The notes under the pieces are model-generated. The model did no database searches, was not told where the DNA came from, and saw only the letters and a list, made by a program, of their open reading frames with translations. Made by a program: the position numbers and the translations under genes. A stretch of DNA of 64,000 nt from Cyanophora paradoxa (Eukaryota; Glaucocystophyceae; Cyanophorales; Cyanophoraceae). Every line of letters begins with the position of its first letter. The first letter of the stretch is position 1. Positions 33,866-47,500 of this stretch are shown piece by piece. Location: the NCBI GenBank assembly GCA_004431415.1, contig QPMI01000225.1:1-64000 (forward strand), given 5' to 3'.

Positions 33866-34770
33866 GGCGCTGGCGGTCGCGGGGCATCGAGCGGGGCGTC
33901 CATTTCTGCAGCGAGCGTCAGGCAGCGAAGCGCAAAGGCTGCACGAACGTTAACGCACTAGCGGCCGCAGCAGCTGGCGGCGAGGCTCCGCGATCAGAGC
34001 GTGCGCATTCTTCGCCGATCGATAATTTCGCAGCTCCGGATCCTACGCAAGCGAATTCGAAAAATCAGCAAAGCCGGCGCATGCCATGATGTAGGCCTAA
34101 GCGAGGGAGAATCTTGACATCTTGGATTTCTGCAATTGCAAGCGGGCGAGCTGGAGAGCGTGGGACCGGAATGGACGACGCACCCGCGAATGTGTGCCGC
34201 AAATTCGAATCTGCTGGAGAGCCCGTGCGTCCTTGCATTTCTTCGAGTGCTATATACGTACGGACGCCTGCAGCTGCACTTTCGATTCGAGTATACGTAG
34301 CTAAATCTAGAACTTCGAGTTCGAGGATCGGAGATGTAGAATTCAATTCGAAGAGCTCGAGCTCGAGCGCGAGGATCCCCCCGGAGCTTCATGCAATTGC
34401 AATTCATACGTATACGCATATTCGAGCGCCGGCGCCGCGTCCTCCGGATCCTTATAATTATAATATTAAGCTTCGCCTAGGCCTCCGAAGCCGTCCCCTC
34501 GAGCTCCGCATTTGTCTTGCGCATGCTGTCCTAGCTCTTATAATTATAATTACGTACATACTTCTCTGCTTCAATTTCTAGCTATGCATGATTCTTTCTC
34601 ACTCTCTCACTATAAGCTTCGATCAGCCGGGGCCTAGGGCCTCATGCAGGTCAATTCTGACCGAAGGCCCGGCGAAGGGAAGACGTCAACGAGATCTAGA
34701 CGAGACTGAAGAGGCTGTACGTATAATCCGAATTTCCGGATTTCGATCATATGCATGCATAGCCGCCGTT

Positions 34771-34856
34771 GGCCGGGGCCCGGCCGGGGGCGGCCGGCGC
34801 GCGCGGGGGGCCCGGCGGGGGGCCGGCGGGCGGCGGCCCGGCGGCGGCGGCGCCGC
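34771..34856. repeat. G/C-only island flanked by CCGAATTTC words
   Basis: About 86 bp without A or T, rich in GGGGCCCGG and CGGCGG words. On the left is AATCCGAATTTCCGG, and on the right TTTCCGAATTTCGATCGG. It resembles the reverse complement of the island at 18,857-18,951. It can fold strongly; no coding sense. Confidence 0.6.
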
Positions 34857-35509
34857 TCTCTCCTGAGATTTCCGAATTTCGATCGGCTTTTCGATCCGAA
34901 CTCCGAATAATTACCCCCCGGATTTTCGCGGCTGAACACGCGCAGGGGTACGGGTCTAGCCTAGATCAAGAGCTTTTGAGCCTTTACCCGGGTAATTTGG
35001 TCTGTAAAGCCTCGACGTCGACGGGCCGACGACGGCCCTCGAGCTCCTTGGATTTGCGATCGAGAAGCGGATGTGTTGATGGGGGGTAATGCGTTGCGCG
35101 ATGGCACCGAGGCGCCGGCTACGTGGCATGCGAGGCGTCTGCAGCCTGCAGGTGGCAGCAGCGCTAGCAGCAGTTCGTCAGCCTAGGAGTCAGTGAGCAT
35201 TAATATTCTGAGCACTGAGCACTGACAGCTGCAGGCTACGTAGAACGCACCGTAGTACTGCGAGTACTAGTTCAGCGAATCTTTGCCGAAGCGCTGCATG
35301 CGCAGCCTGGCAGCCTTGCAGCTGCAGGCTCTTCGAATTCGAAGCCGTAGCCTGCAGCTGCAGCTCGGCCCGCGGCCGCGCACCGCCAGCACGGCCGCGG
35401 CCGGCCATGCATATGATCATGATGTACATGCATATGTCGACGGCCCGCATGCGCATGCGTGGCTGTAGTCCCCACGGGCGTGTGCATTGTCAACCCCGCA
35501 TGCATATGC

Positions 35510-38500
35510 ATGGCCAATTGCAAGTCCCGGCCGCGGGTTCGTGCGCGTGCCGTCGAAGGCGCTGATCGCCCAACGGGCGACAGCTCCGTGTCCGACGCTT
35601 CTGACCGTGAGCCTGCGCCCTGCGCCTGCGTCTGTGCAGCCGTGCTCCTCGTGGCGCTCGCGGCGTGCGCGGCGCTCCTCCCGCGGGGAGCCGCGGCCGG
35701 CGCCGCCGCCGACGAGGACCTCTACTTCCCCGCCCTGAACTGGACTTCCCCGACGACGGCAGCGGAGGCCCAGACGCCGGTCCGCCTCGCCCCATGCGCA
35801 TGCCAGCCCGGCCGCCGCCGGATCCCCGGATCGGAACTGACCTCTGCGCCGGCGCGGATCGGGAACTCGGGCTGTTTAAATTTGACAGGTCATACGATTC
35901 CTCGCTCTCCGCGCACGGGACGCCCTCGCGGCGTGCGAGGCCACGGGCCGCATCGGAAGGTAAGCCCCGGCCCTCCGAGGTTCCGAGGCTCCGCCCCGGG
36001 CGGCGGGCCGACGTGCCACGGTGTACGGCTCCGGATCCGGTCCGGGTCCCCGGGCCGGATCTGCGGTCTGCTAACGCGCGCCGGTGCCCCCCGCGCAGGA
36101 TCGACTGTCCTGCATCCGTTGACCTCGCGCTTAGAAATCCCACGATTACGGTACGCGCCCCCGCCCCTTCCTTTTCCCTTAAATCCCCCCGAGCTCCGCT
36201 CTAGACCTCGCCCAGTCGTGCGCGCTCACGCTCTTTGCCTGCTGGGCGCTCAGATCCCCCTCGTGCCTACCTCCTCCAAGGTGCATACGCGCTCTTTCTG
36301 AGGGGCCCAGAACCAGGCCGGTTGACGGCCGGGGCTAGCTTGAGTTCGTGTCCATGCCAGCTGCTGATCATGAGCCCTCCCTCCTCGGGCCTCGCATGCG
36401 CAGGGCCAGGCTACCGCCGCGGGTTCCTTCCGGGTTCGCGCCTTAAGCTTCTTCACTGAGTCAGCTTCAGGATCTAAGATATATGGGCCATGGCCGCCGG
36501 GCTGGAGTATATATCCTGAACTCTTGGCAAAATCTGCTCGCGATCGTATGTACCCTTGCGAAAATTGACTGCAATTGAACCCCGCAGGTGAAATCGAAGT
36601 ACGCGGTCGGGCTCTCCACCTCTAAGGACCCTGAAAGCGATGCGTTTACAGTACCCATCCTCATCTCCGACGTCGTGCGCTGCTTCCCGGGCGCACCCCC
36701 ACCCACCCCCACTTTCCCCCCACAACCCCCCCCCCCCGTCCCCCCCCCCCCCCACCTCCGAGCCCTCCCTTCCCCATCACTCCTCCTCTCCTGGGCGCCG
36801 TCCTCCCTCGAGCTCCCTCCTTCCGGCCGATGCCCCCGCCCCCCCTCCCCCCCCACCCCCCCCCCTTCCCACTCTCCCCCACCTCCCCCGCACCTCCCAC
36901 CCCCAACCCCACCTCCGGCCCCCCTCCCCGTCCCCCTCCGGCCCCCCGCCCCACCGGGCACCCCCCACTCCTACCCCCTCCCACCCTACCCCCAACCACT
37001 GTCCCCCCCCCCCCCCCCCCCGCCTCTCTCCCTCTTCTCCCGCCCTCCCCGCCCGCGAGCTCCGGCCGTCGATCCCTTCCCTCCGTGCGCGCCCTTCCTA
37101 TGTGTCTTTTGACTCTTCGGCGCGGCAGGGACCCGAGGGGGCGCTGGTGCAGATGGGAGGGCCGAAGGGGGAGGTGGACCCCGCGACCGGGCGCCTCGTG
37201 GGGGGCACGCGCATCACGGTCCGGGGTACGAGCTTCGGGTCGCTCGTCGCCGGCCGGGGGCCCCCGCCGGGGGGCATGGTCCTCACCGTCGTCGGCTCCT
37301 CCTTCGCGCCTCGGCCGGGGCGCGACGACGACTGCGACGGCGCCGACATCGCGTGCACCGCCGCCGGCGCGGACTCGACGGACCCGATCCTCGCAGCCCG
37401 CGGCATCTCCCCAGCCACCGACTTCAACGGTCGCACAACGCGCGGCAGCGGAACGACGGCCGCCGGTGCCCGTGGCATCTTCCCTGCCACCGACTTCAAC
37501 GGCAGGACGACTCGGGGCGGCGGAATGACGGCGGCCCGCGGCATCTTCCCGGCCACCAACTTCAACGGCAGGACGACGCGCGGCGCCGCTGTCATCACGG
37601 TCGTCGGCAGCGCCTTCGCGAAGATCGAGCCGGCGGTGAACTTCAACGGGCGCTCCACGCGGGGCTTCCACGTTCTGACCGTCGCCGGCCCCGCGTTCGT
37701 GGACCTGGAGGAGTCGGACCTGCCCAAGGCCGGCGCCGTCCTCACGGTCACCGGCTCGAGCTTCGCGCCGGGCCGCGACGACGACTGCGACGGGTTCTTC
37801 TGCGCCGTCGACGGGCGCGACAACGACTGCGACGGGGCGGTGGATCCCGAATGCGCAGCGAAGGCCGCGGCCGCCATGTCGGAATCGAAGCTGGTGTGGA
37901 GCCCGCGGAGCAACCGCGAGGTCATTGCCGCGCTCGGCGGCTCCGCATCCGCCGGCGGCGCCCTCTCGCTCACGATCGACGGGGCCGCCTTTGGCAGCGG
38001 CGCTCTCGCCGCGCTGTCCCCGCCGATGTCGAAGGACGCCTCCGGGCCGGGCGGCGTGGCCCTCACGGTTGTCGGGACGCCGTTCGTCGAGGCGCCGGCG
38101 CCGGCCCTCGTCGCCGCCGCCGACGGGACCCTGCTCGCCCTCTTCCCGCTCCCCGACGCCGTCCCCGACCCGTGGGCGGTCCTCGGCCCCGCCGAGGTCT
38201 TCGGGGGCACCCCCGGCCGCCTCGCGATGGGCTGGCCGGGTCGGGAGGAGGGGGCGGCGGCCGCGGCCACGGGGGGCGGCGTGCTGGCCGGGCAGACCCT
38301 CGCCGCCCGCCTCGGGCCCGGCAAGGAGGCCGAGGCGCTCCTGGCGGCCCGCGGCATCTACCCCGCCACCGACTTCAACGGCCGCTCGGCCCGCCTCGCG
38401 TCCGTCTGGCCGCCCGTCGACTACGACTCGGCCCCCTTCTACAACAGCAACGAGGGCGTCCTCTCCTTTGCAACCAGGTCAGCTCCTCCGCGCCCTTCGT

Positions 38501-41500
38501 CGACGTCCTTCCCCGCCCATGCCCGCGGCCGCGCCGGCGCCCTCCTCTCCGCAGGACCGGGAAGCGCGTCGCTCGTGATCGCGCGCGAGCCCAGCGGCCT
38601 CGCGACGTCCGGCGTGCGGGCCTCAGGTGCGCGCACCTCGCCCCGAACCCGCCCCCGCGCTTGTCATCAATGGCGGCCACAGGCGGCGGCTGCAGCAGGC
38701 GAACTCGAACCCGTTCTACCAGAACAATGCGATTGAATTCCAGGTGGATCTGGGCGACATCGACCTTCTCTCCTTGGAGAGCGCGCGAATCGTGCGCGGA
38801 CTTCGATGCGTATTTGTGCTTCTACTCTTATCCGACGAGCTCGAGTCGGCAGGTCGAGAACAATACGCCGCAGCTGTCGGCGAACCTGCTGCCTCCCGAG
38901 CGCATCGACATGTCTGTCCTCGTTCCGGTGCGACGCGATTTTCGAGCCGGCGGCCGAGCCCGGGGGCCTAATCATGACCCGGCACCCGGTGCGGCGCGCG
39001 CGTGTGCGTGCGCATGCGCAGGCGTCGAGCGCGGGCTGCACGGCCGGCGCATGCGAGCAGGAGCGGGCGCTGGAGATTAGCGACGCGAACTTCGAGGAGG
39101 TCGTAGCCGGCCGCGACGCCCCGCGCATCGCCAACGACACAGAGGCGAGCCGGGAGGGCACAGGGCTTTAGCTGAATATATGGCTTGTATATCTTAGCAC
39201 AATTTTCTTCTCATGCAATGTGTAGAGAGCGGCTTCTTTCTCGTGGCTCAATTGTTTGCGCAGGGAGCGCTTCAGACATCGAGCATGTCGCTGAAACTGC
39301 CGCCCGCCGGCACCGCTGGCACTCGCGACCCGCTGACCTTCGACGGCGACCGGCTCATGTTCGCGCGCTTCTCTTACTTCGACGAAGTGAGTGTCAGATC
39401 CCGAATGCCGTATTCTTTTGGTTCGCCGATCTCATGGAAGCTATAAATTAAAGGACGACGCATTTCACCTTCTCTCATCTGTGTACTACAACAACTCGCG
39501 CCCGGCAACCTGTTCGACCATGCTGGTACGCGTCCCCGCCCCCGCATCGCGCCCCGTCCGCCTGGATCGATGTCGACGTCTCCGTTTCACACATAATTGA
39601 TTTTGCTTCCGAGCTGCAGCTGCGGGAGAACACGGTCCTCGAAGCGTGTGTTGCACCGTTTGGCGGCCTCAACTCCGCGGGTGGCTGGGACGCCGATTCC
39701 GTCGTTCGGTACACCACGCAGGTAATTCTATAATTAATACATAGAAACATATACAGTCATGCGCTGCACGTGTTCGCTCGAGATTTGACGATAATCATAA
39801 GCTGATCATCAAGCAACTCGTGAAAGCAGACTCTTGAAGGGGACCCGACGGCGCGGTGCTACCGATACGGAGGATCTGCGGCCTTCGGCTCGTCGGCGAC
39901 GCGGGGCAGCAATCCGACCGCGTTCCCGAGCTTCCGGAAGGGCGCGAGCTCGAGCTCGCGGATGAGCGACATCCAGAGCAACCCGCTGCACGCCGAGGCA
40001 TCGTCGGGCGAGAACCCTCTCTTCGAGGGCGGCGCCACCGTGCGTCTCACAGATCTCGCGAATTCGAAAAGCGGAATTCCAAATGCCTGATATGACAACT
40101 GCGGCGGGGGCGAGCAGCTGCGGAAGCTGCTGCAGGAGGCGGTGAACGGCTCGGACGTCCTGATCAAGTGCCGCGCGCTGGGCAGGAGCGACCGCCTGGT
40201 GCAGCAGTTCTACAAGCCCTGCTGCGCCGACGCCGACGGGGACGGCCTCGGAGACGAGCTCGCCAAGAGCACCGCCTTCCCTTCCGTCTGCCACGCCACG
40301 ATGGTGCGCTTCATCGAAAGACTGCTCGAGCTCGAGGCATAGCCCAGCGAACGCTCTCCGTGACTGTGACTGCGCGCAATTTAAATTTGCGCAGGACTTC
40401 AGCACAGGCGCATCAGTCGAGCGTTGCAGCAGTATGGCGGTGCTTTTTCTAAAAGCTTTCTCCGGGATTTTCATGATCGATCGCGAGCTTATCCAAGGGG
40501 CCGAACACGTCAGAGCAAAGAGAACGGCCTCGTCACGCGTCTCTCCTCTACGGTGCGTGTCGCTTCGACGCCAGCGCTAGCTCTCTGAGTACATCGCCCC
40601 GCGCGCAGGATGAATACGGGCAGACGACGGAGCGGTACACGGGGGCCTCCGCGCCGAGGACGACCCAAGGCGCCACCTTCGGCGAGCGCCTGGTCGCGAC
40701 GGTGAGCGGTCGCGCCTCGTGCAGACCCAAAACATACAAGTTTATTACTTTCGCATGCGAATAAAAATGTTCGATGACTTCGAAAATAATTCGCTCTTCG
40801 AATTCAGAACGGACAGCCTGCTCGCGTTTTGTCCGCCATGGCCGCCGGAGGCGGCAGCATTGGAACGCGCATCCGGCGCCTCAAGCCGGTTATTGGCATA
40901 GATTACATCAAGTTTGTGCGCTCAAAATTTCAATCGATATCTTCATGAGCTATATATCGAAACCTTAACTGGATTGCACTTGCACTTGCACGCAGAATCG
41001 AGTTCAAGTTGGCAGCGAGTCGTCGGCAACGGCTTGTGTCTTTCCTTCGAGCGCGTCAGGCGCGCCGGCTGCTCTGAAATGGGTGCCTGCACTCCGTTTT
41101 GCGCGTTGCGCATTTGTCTCCACATAACTGCGAGCGCATCGCATTTCGATGGCAGGTCGGGCACGCCACCGCAAAGAACTCGATCCGCAACATGAAGTCC
41201 TTGTTGGCGTCCGACGCTTACGTGGACCTGCGTCCCGTATTCTTCTCCGTGTTTCCGGTGAGCACTCCGTTTGGTGGACCGCGTGCATCCGCCCCTGCCG
41301 CTCGCGGCTCGGCTAACAGTCTTGCCCTGCCTCGTGACTAGGAGGGGGGCTCCCAAGGATGCACGCTTCCAGTTCCCTCCGCGACAGTTCAGAAGCTCGG
41401 ATTGATGGCGGTGCGTGCGCGTATCCGGCTCTATATCTAGATCTAGATCTACGCTTTTGAGAATGGCGGATTCTTATTTCGAGCACGCACGGACTCCAGG

Positions 41501-44500
41501 GTACGTTCGAGGACGCTGGCTCCCAGTGCAAGCCCGTCGAGAACGAAGCGTTCGCGTGCCTCCTGCCAACTAGCGTCAGCGAGGCTTCCGGTGTCACGCT
41601 CGTGCGTTCGAAAAACCAATATTCATGCCTTTAATTGCAAAGCTTTTGAGCCGAGGGTCGCCGATCTCAGAGCGAAGTCAAAGTGACGGGCGCGATTGCC
41701 ATAAACATCGTGAGTGACTGTCTCCGACCCTCATTCGTATTAATATTCAAAAACAAAACCTGTTTTATAGCTGCTCAGCTGCGCGTGACTCTTTAACGGG
41801 CATGTGCAGGCGGGGCTGGAGGGTACTGCGTACATTCCCGAGTTTGGGACCCCACGCAACATCTCCGGCTACGTTCGCATCGTGCGCAGCCTTTCGTGGC
41901 TCCCCCATCCCACCCATCCGTGCTCTGGCTGCGAATAGCTTCTCTAATTATGTAATTGGTCACGGAACCAGGACGCTCTGGAGCGCGCGTACCGAGTCCA
42001 CGTCGTGCGCGTCCATCGACTCCTTGTTGCCCCTCTCCGCTCAATTCGCGTCGATGTAGGACGGAATCGACGGCTTCGCGTACCTCGCCCGCCCGGCGCC
42101 GCCGCCCGCCCGCGGCAGCGCCCGCGCTTCGACGTTCTTCTGGAAGACGAGTGCAGGGTACGAGCCACTAAAGACCGTGCGTTTTCCCACACACATCATT
42201 ATTTACGGTTATTCGTAATCGAACCCTTGAACACAAGAGCAGGACCTTGACACGTTCTACGGGATCGCCGCTGCCGACGTCTCGGTCTGTTGCCTTCCAT
42301 AAAACAATATAAACATTCTCAGAACCTTTCTGCGGCCAAACGCTTCGGGACTTGAACAACGCTGAAAATTACGCAAGCAGAGCCTCCCCGCCGACGGAGA
42401 TGAAGGGCTGCTGGTGTTTGCCCGCGCCCGCCTTGGTTCGCCGTATCTTCTCTAATTCCACTCGGTCCGCTCTGCAGAGCGAGGGCGAGTCTATTTACAT
42501 GACCCTTCCTCCTCGCGATAAGGACAAGCCTTTCGCGGTGCGAAGAAGGAATCTTTCGCGGTGCGAAGAAGGAATCTCTCGTACCTCCGTCGGCGGCTGC
42601 CAGGTGCTGTCCGGATCCTGCGCATGCGTACGCGCCCAGTCGCAGTCGCAGTTGATCCGAGCCCTGCGCGCTCGCGCGTGGCAGACGCTGAGCGAGCCGA
42701 CGGAGCTGGGGGGCAAGGTGACCTGGCTGGCCTCCATCAAGAAGTTCGCGGCAGCGCAGAACTCGGTCGATCAGGTCCCTCTCCTCTGCTCCACCGTCTC
42801 GGTGCGCCCCCGCGCCCCCGCAAATTTCAAACGTTCGAAATCCCGCCGCGTGTGATTGCGCGGGCGGCGGGGAAGGATGCCAAAGGCGGGACGGTGGAGG
42901 AGTGCTTCCGGGGCACCGCGTACCTCCACTCGGGCGAGGCGAGTGCCGGGGAGCGCCTCTACGAGGTGGACCCTGCAGGCGCGGGGTCCGCGTGGAGGGC
43001 CGTCGTGGGGAAGGTCAACGTCGACAACAACCCCTCGATCACGTCCCGAGTCACCCAGCGGGTGCGTCGCGTCCCTTGTGGCGAGCATATATATCGACTT
43101 TTTGAAGTCTTCTGCGCGCTTACTTGAATTCGACAGGACGCATCCGGAAACGTCATGAAGCTGTGCTATATCGAGAAGGCGAATCCGGTTGCTTTCCTCC
43201 AATCATGCGTCTTTTTTCTATTCAACAGGACAAACAGAACGGCACGGGAGCCATCGTCAGCGAACTGTGCCGATCACCGCGAGTGCGCACACCTGATCGG
43301 CGCTTCACGCTTTCGAACTTGACCCACTGACCGGTTATTTACAGGAAGCCGACGTCGCCTCCAACCTCGTATTCTACAAGGTCCGCGACCCGTTTTGGAA
43401 ACCGGCGAAAAGTAGTAAATCTCACGACCCATATTGCGACAGGGTCTCACAACGCAGACCAATATCTGGGCCTCCCAATATGAGTGCCACGCAAAATCTG
43501 CTGTGCGCATTGTCTTGCCTTCGGCCTATCTATAGCCATTTTCTTGCCTCTGCTTATGTCTCAGCGCGGCGCCGCCCTTCCATCCAGGCGTCGACGCTTC
43601 CAGGACCCTACAACTATTTCCCAGTGCGATTTATACCGTAAATGTAACCTTGTTCTCGAACGCTTTAATTTAGCGCCATCGTCCCGCTGTCCGCGCAGCG
43701 CGGACCGAAAGCGCCCTCCAAGAGCCATCTCGGTGAGCGATCAGATCTAGCGCGATTTGAAAACGAGCGCGCGGTAGCCATATGCATCTGATAACGAAAT
43801 GCTTTTCTCTGGGCGCAGTGGGGCCCGAGTCGACACTGCCCGTGCACGAGACGTGCTATCGCCTCCTGGTCCGCTGCCGCCGCTCTAGATCTCGATATCT
43901 ACGCTCGGAGTAAAATTCCATCGAGCGCTCGCGCGAGCGCGCTGCTCACGCTCGAGTCCATCCCAGAGCGCGGACGGGCCCGTGGCCGAGCGCGTCACCG
44001 TCGAGGTGAGCCCCACGAATTCAAAAGAGTGACGCCTTCCACATTGACAAAAATACACATTATCCTCATAATCACCTGCTGGGCTCGATTTGCAGTACCC
44101 GCAAACAACGCGACTGGTCAGGCAGACACGGTTAGAGGACTTCATTCCCTGCAAGCTCGCACCAGCTATAGTACTGTGAGGCGGGGCGCAATCATTCTAA
44201 CCTCGGAGCGGGGTCAGGACCTACCGCCGCAGTGGAGCGTACGACTCCAGCAAACAGCTCCTGTTTTCATACGACTGTGCGCCGCCGGGCTGCGCATGCA
44301 TATGCTGCCGCTCAAAATCAAAGCGTCATGATCACATTTAATTCGATTCGCGCAGCGCGTGGAGAGGTCGGCGTGCACGCGTCGACGGCTGCGGCGCTCC
44401 CCAAGTCCGACCCCGCCTACCAGAGCAAGGAGTCAGACCTCGTGCGCCCTTCACCATAAGTATACTCTTCAAAATGCAATTTATATCTGGACGGGCGCCC

Positions 44501-47500
44501 GCGGCCGCGGCCGATCGTCGTCATTATTGTCTTATATTACGCACGTGCACTGCGCAGCACTTTCTGCGGCGGCTCATCAACGTGCCACGGGAGCCTCAGT
44601 CGGGCCTTCCGACAGGCAAGCGGCTGCATGCCACAGACGACGGGTCCGGGGGGACCAGTGCCGGCGCCGGCACTGTCGCCGCCGGGGTTCGCATATATAT
44701 ACCCCGCCCCTCGTGCTTTAAAACTTCGAGTCGCCATGGGGAGTTCGGTGACGGCCGCCGTTGGCGTTGCAGGAGACGACGGCGGGCACGAAATCGGTGC
44801 AAGACGGGGGCGCCGGAGCCGATCGCGAGGCGGGCAAGGCGGAGGTGGCGCCGGCGGGGGCGGCCGTCTTCGACAAAGGGACGCCGCCGGCCCCGCTCGA
44901 GCCCGGCTCGAGCCTTTCCAACGGCGCCGTCGTCTTCAGTCCCCCGCGAGAGCTCTACGAGCCATTGGTCAGCTTCTCGACTCCTGAAACCTCTCAGCCC
45001 CGCTAGTGGTTTTTGTTCATGGAAGCTGACACTTGAGGTCGCGCAGCTCGAGGCTGCTTCCGATATGCTCCAACTCCGGGGGCGGTTGATCCCTTCCACT
45101 TCTTGGGAGGTGCGCCTGCTGCAAATATTTTCAAAATTCCTCCGGCTTTAATTTTGCACTTGTGATGAAAATTTAAACGGTGACGTTGCAGCAAGACTAC
45201 TCATCCTCGGACAGGACGGTCGATCCGGTGCGGATTTATAGGACACGCCGCGGCCGTGCACGTGGCTGCATGTGCACGGTTTTGCACCTCATCCATACCG
45301 CGAACGCAGCTCGGGTCGGACATCCGCACGTGCCCGCTGAACCCCGACCCGAAGTGCGCCTACGAGATCGCCGTGTCGCCCTCCGCGCCCGGCGACGCCC
45401 CTCCCATGGCCTCCAGCGACGCGGTAATTGTAATCGATACCATTCACGCGTCTCCCGTCTTGGGCCCGCGCCCTTCCGGGTCGCGCCCTAGGCCTCGCCT
45501 GACTTGCCGACTTTTCACTTTTCACTTCAAACAATGTGCAGGCGTGCCGCCTCTGCCGGCGGCCGGTCCCCTTGGTGCTTCGCCACGAGGACGCCCTCCG
45601 CACGTGCCCTGACCCACGTGCGCCAGTGCTTCAAATTCGCACACCGTGAATTTAATTTCCTCTTACGAGGATGCCAACCGCAGCGGCTATCGCCTTCCGC
45701 CCCGCGCGACCGCGCGTTGAGGACTGTGCGCCGTCGCTTTCATGAACACGTCAAATAATCCGTTTCGACGTGTAAGCGCCGGCGGCGGGCAGGCATCCCG
45801 ACGGCGGTGGAGCCCTCGACGGGCGTTGCGTACACGAGCCTCGTGCCCGAGGCGAACAAGCCGATGCCGCTCGTCCTCAAGGCCTCCAAGGGGACCCGGA
45901 GCGCCGGCGCCGGCGCCTTCCGCGGCCACCTCCGCGTCTCCACCTTCGTCGCCGGCCTCAGCGAAGACCTCTTCCCGTTCCTGGTCCGCTCGGAAGTCGC
46001 AATCCGCGGAACGAATGCGCTGCGGTTGACGCGGATCGCGTCTGCAGCCCGACGTGGAGCTCGAGTCGGCCAAGCTCGTGGGCGTCGGCCCCAAGGCCCA
46101 GCGTAAGCGCGCCGGCTGCGCTCGCTCAGACACGCGCCTTCCGACTCTAGACCTGACGCCGACGTCGCGGCGCGGGATTCGAAGTGGCGACGAAGCTCGG
46201 GCCTCAGCTGCGGGTCGTCCAGGGGCCGCCTCCGCCCGGCCTCAACGAGACCGCGATCAGGCACTTGCGCTCTAATTTATGTATAGTTTTAGATCTGCTG
46301 CGCATGCGCACCCGATGTCTTTCTGAGCTGCAGCTGCCCCCGCCTGCCCGCAGCGCCGAGCACCCTCTGGGGACGGTCTTCGTCTCGCGTGAGCCGTGGG
46401 ACCCGCGGGCTCTCTCCTACAACTGGACGGAGGGCTGCGCCGCCCGCTGCCGCGGCTGCGCCGACGCGCTCCACCTCACCGTCGTCCTCAACCAGTGACC
46501 ATCGTTTCTGCAAATCCCGCAGAACCCGCAGGTCACCCTCCTGATGCGAGTGCAACGCAGGACCCTGGCGGACGAGGCGGTGCCCGTGCGAGCGGTTTCA
46601 GCGCGCGTGGCGCGGACAGTCATCCGGCCGCCCGCCCGCAACGTCCGCTTTGTCTTCCGGGCGCGGGACGCGTGCGGCCCCGCCCTGGCAGAGGCCCGCG
46701 CCAAGTCCGGCGGCAAGGTCGGGGCGCTGCCGGCGGCGTGCCGGCCCTCCCGGCGCCTCGAGCTCGCGGGGGACCCCCTGAAGGCGCCCCGCGTCGTGGG
46801 CGTCGCACGTGTGGCCGACCCCTCGAGGCGCCTGGCCGACGCCCTCGGGGATGGCGAGCCGCTGCCCTGGCCCGCCCGCCTGGACGCGAGCCTCACGCCG
46901 GCGAAGGCGGCTTCAGCGGTCAAGCCCGCTCCGCAGGAGTCCACGGTGAAGGCCGCCGAGCGCGCGAGCCGGCGTCGACTGCGCGCCGAGGCGGCCGGCG
47001 GCCTTGTCTGGGGCTACATCGCAGTGGCTGACATGGATGGCGACGGCGCGCTCGACTTCGGCGCGTGTGCCTCGCCCCCCGACCCCCCGCTGGCCGCCGG
47101 CGCCCCGCGCGCCGCGCCCGTGCCCCACGCACCCTGGCCCTCGCCCTCGCCCTCGCCCTCGCCCTCGCCCTCGCCGACCGCATCCCCAAGCATAGCCCCG
47201 TCTCCCACAGCGACCCCTCGCCCCCGCGTGCGTGCCGCGGGCGCGCCACTATAGCGACAAACTCATGATCACAGCCGCTCAATATTTAATGTCGTACACG
47301 TGTATGTTCTGACTTCGACTTCGGGGGCCGTCCCGGCCGGCGCCAGATCGCGAAGCTCAAGATCGGGAAGGGCGACGGCGGGTCCCTTGTCTTCGACGAG
47401 AACGGCGTCGCCCGCCTCTCCGTCCCTGCCGCCCGCGCCTACCAGGTGCGCCTGCCCTTGGCTTCTCTCGGCCCCCCGAGCGCGAGGCTTTCCCGCGTTT

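Larger units (their letters stand above)
33455..35509. other. Mostly intergenic region
   Basis: Besides one weak minus-strand frame (33,554-33,865) I see no gene. 34,250-34,420 is dense in GAATTCGA and AGCTCGAGCTCGAG palindromic words. 34,430-34,620 has AT patches (CTTATAATTATAA twice). 35,080-35,460 is full of CTGCAG, GCATGC and CATATG words. It contains the presumed promoter of the secreted-protein gene starting at 35,510. Confidence 0.4.

Noticed and set aside
36640-37130. Pro/Ser/His-rich coding stretch before the FNGR exon
   Set aside because: It is an intron: the donor GTC|GTGCGC at about 36,673 and the CAG at 37,129 join ISDV to GPEGALVQMGG in phase, and the same donor is kept in the 48.7-kb copy.
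37098-38357. Long minus-strand open frame opposite the FNGR exon
   Set aside because: It is the antisense shadow of a GC-rich exon; the plus strand carries the ordered repeats and the C-run direction agrees with plus.
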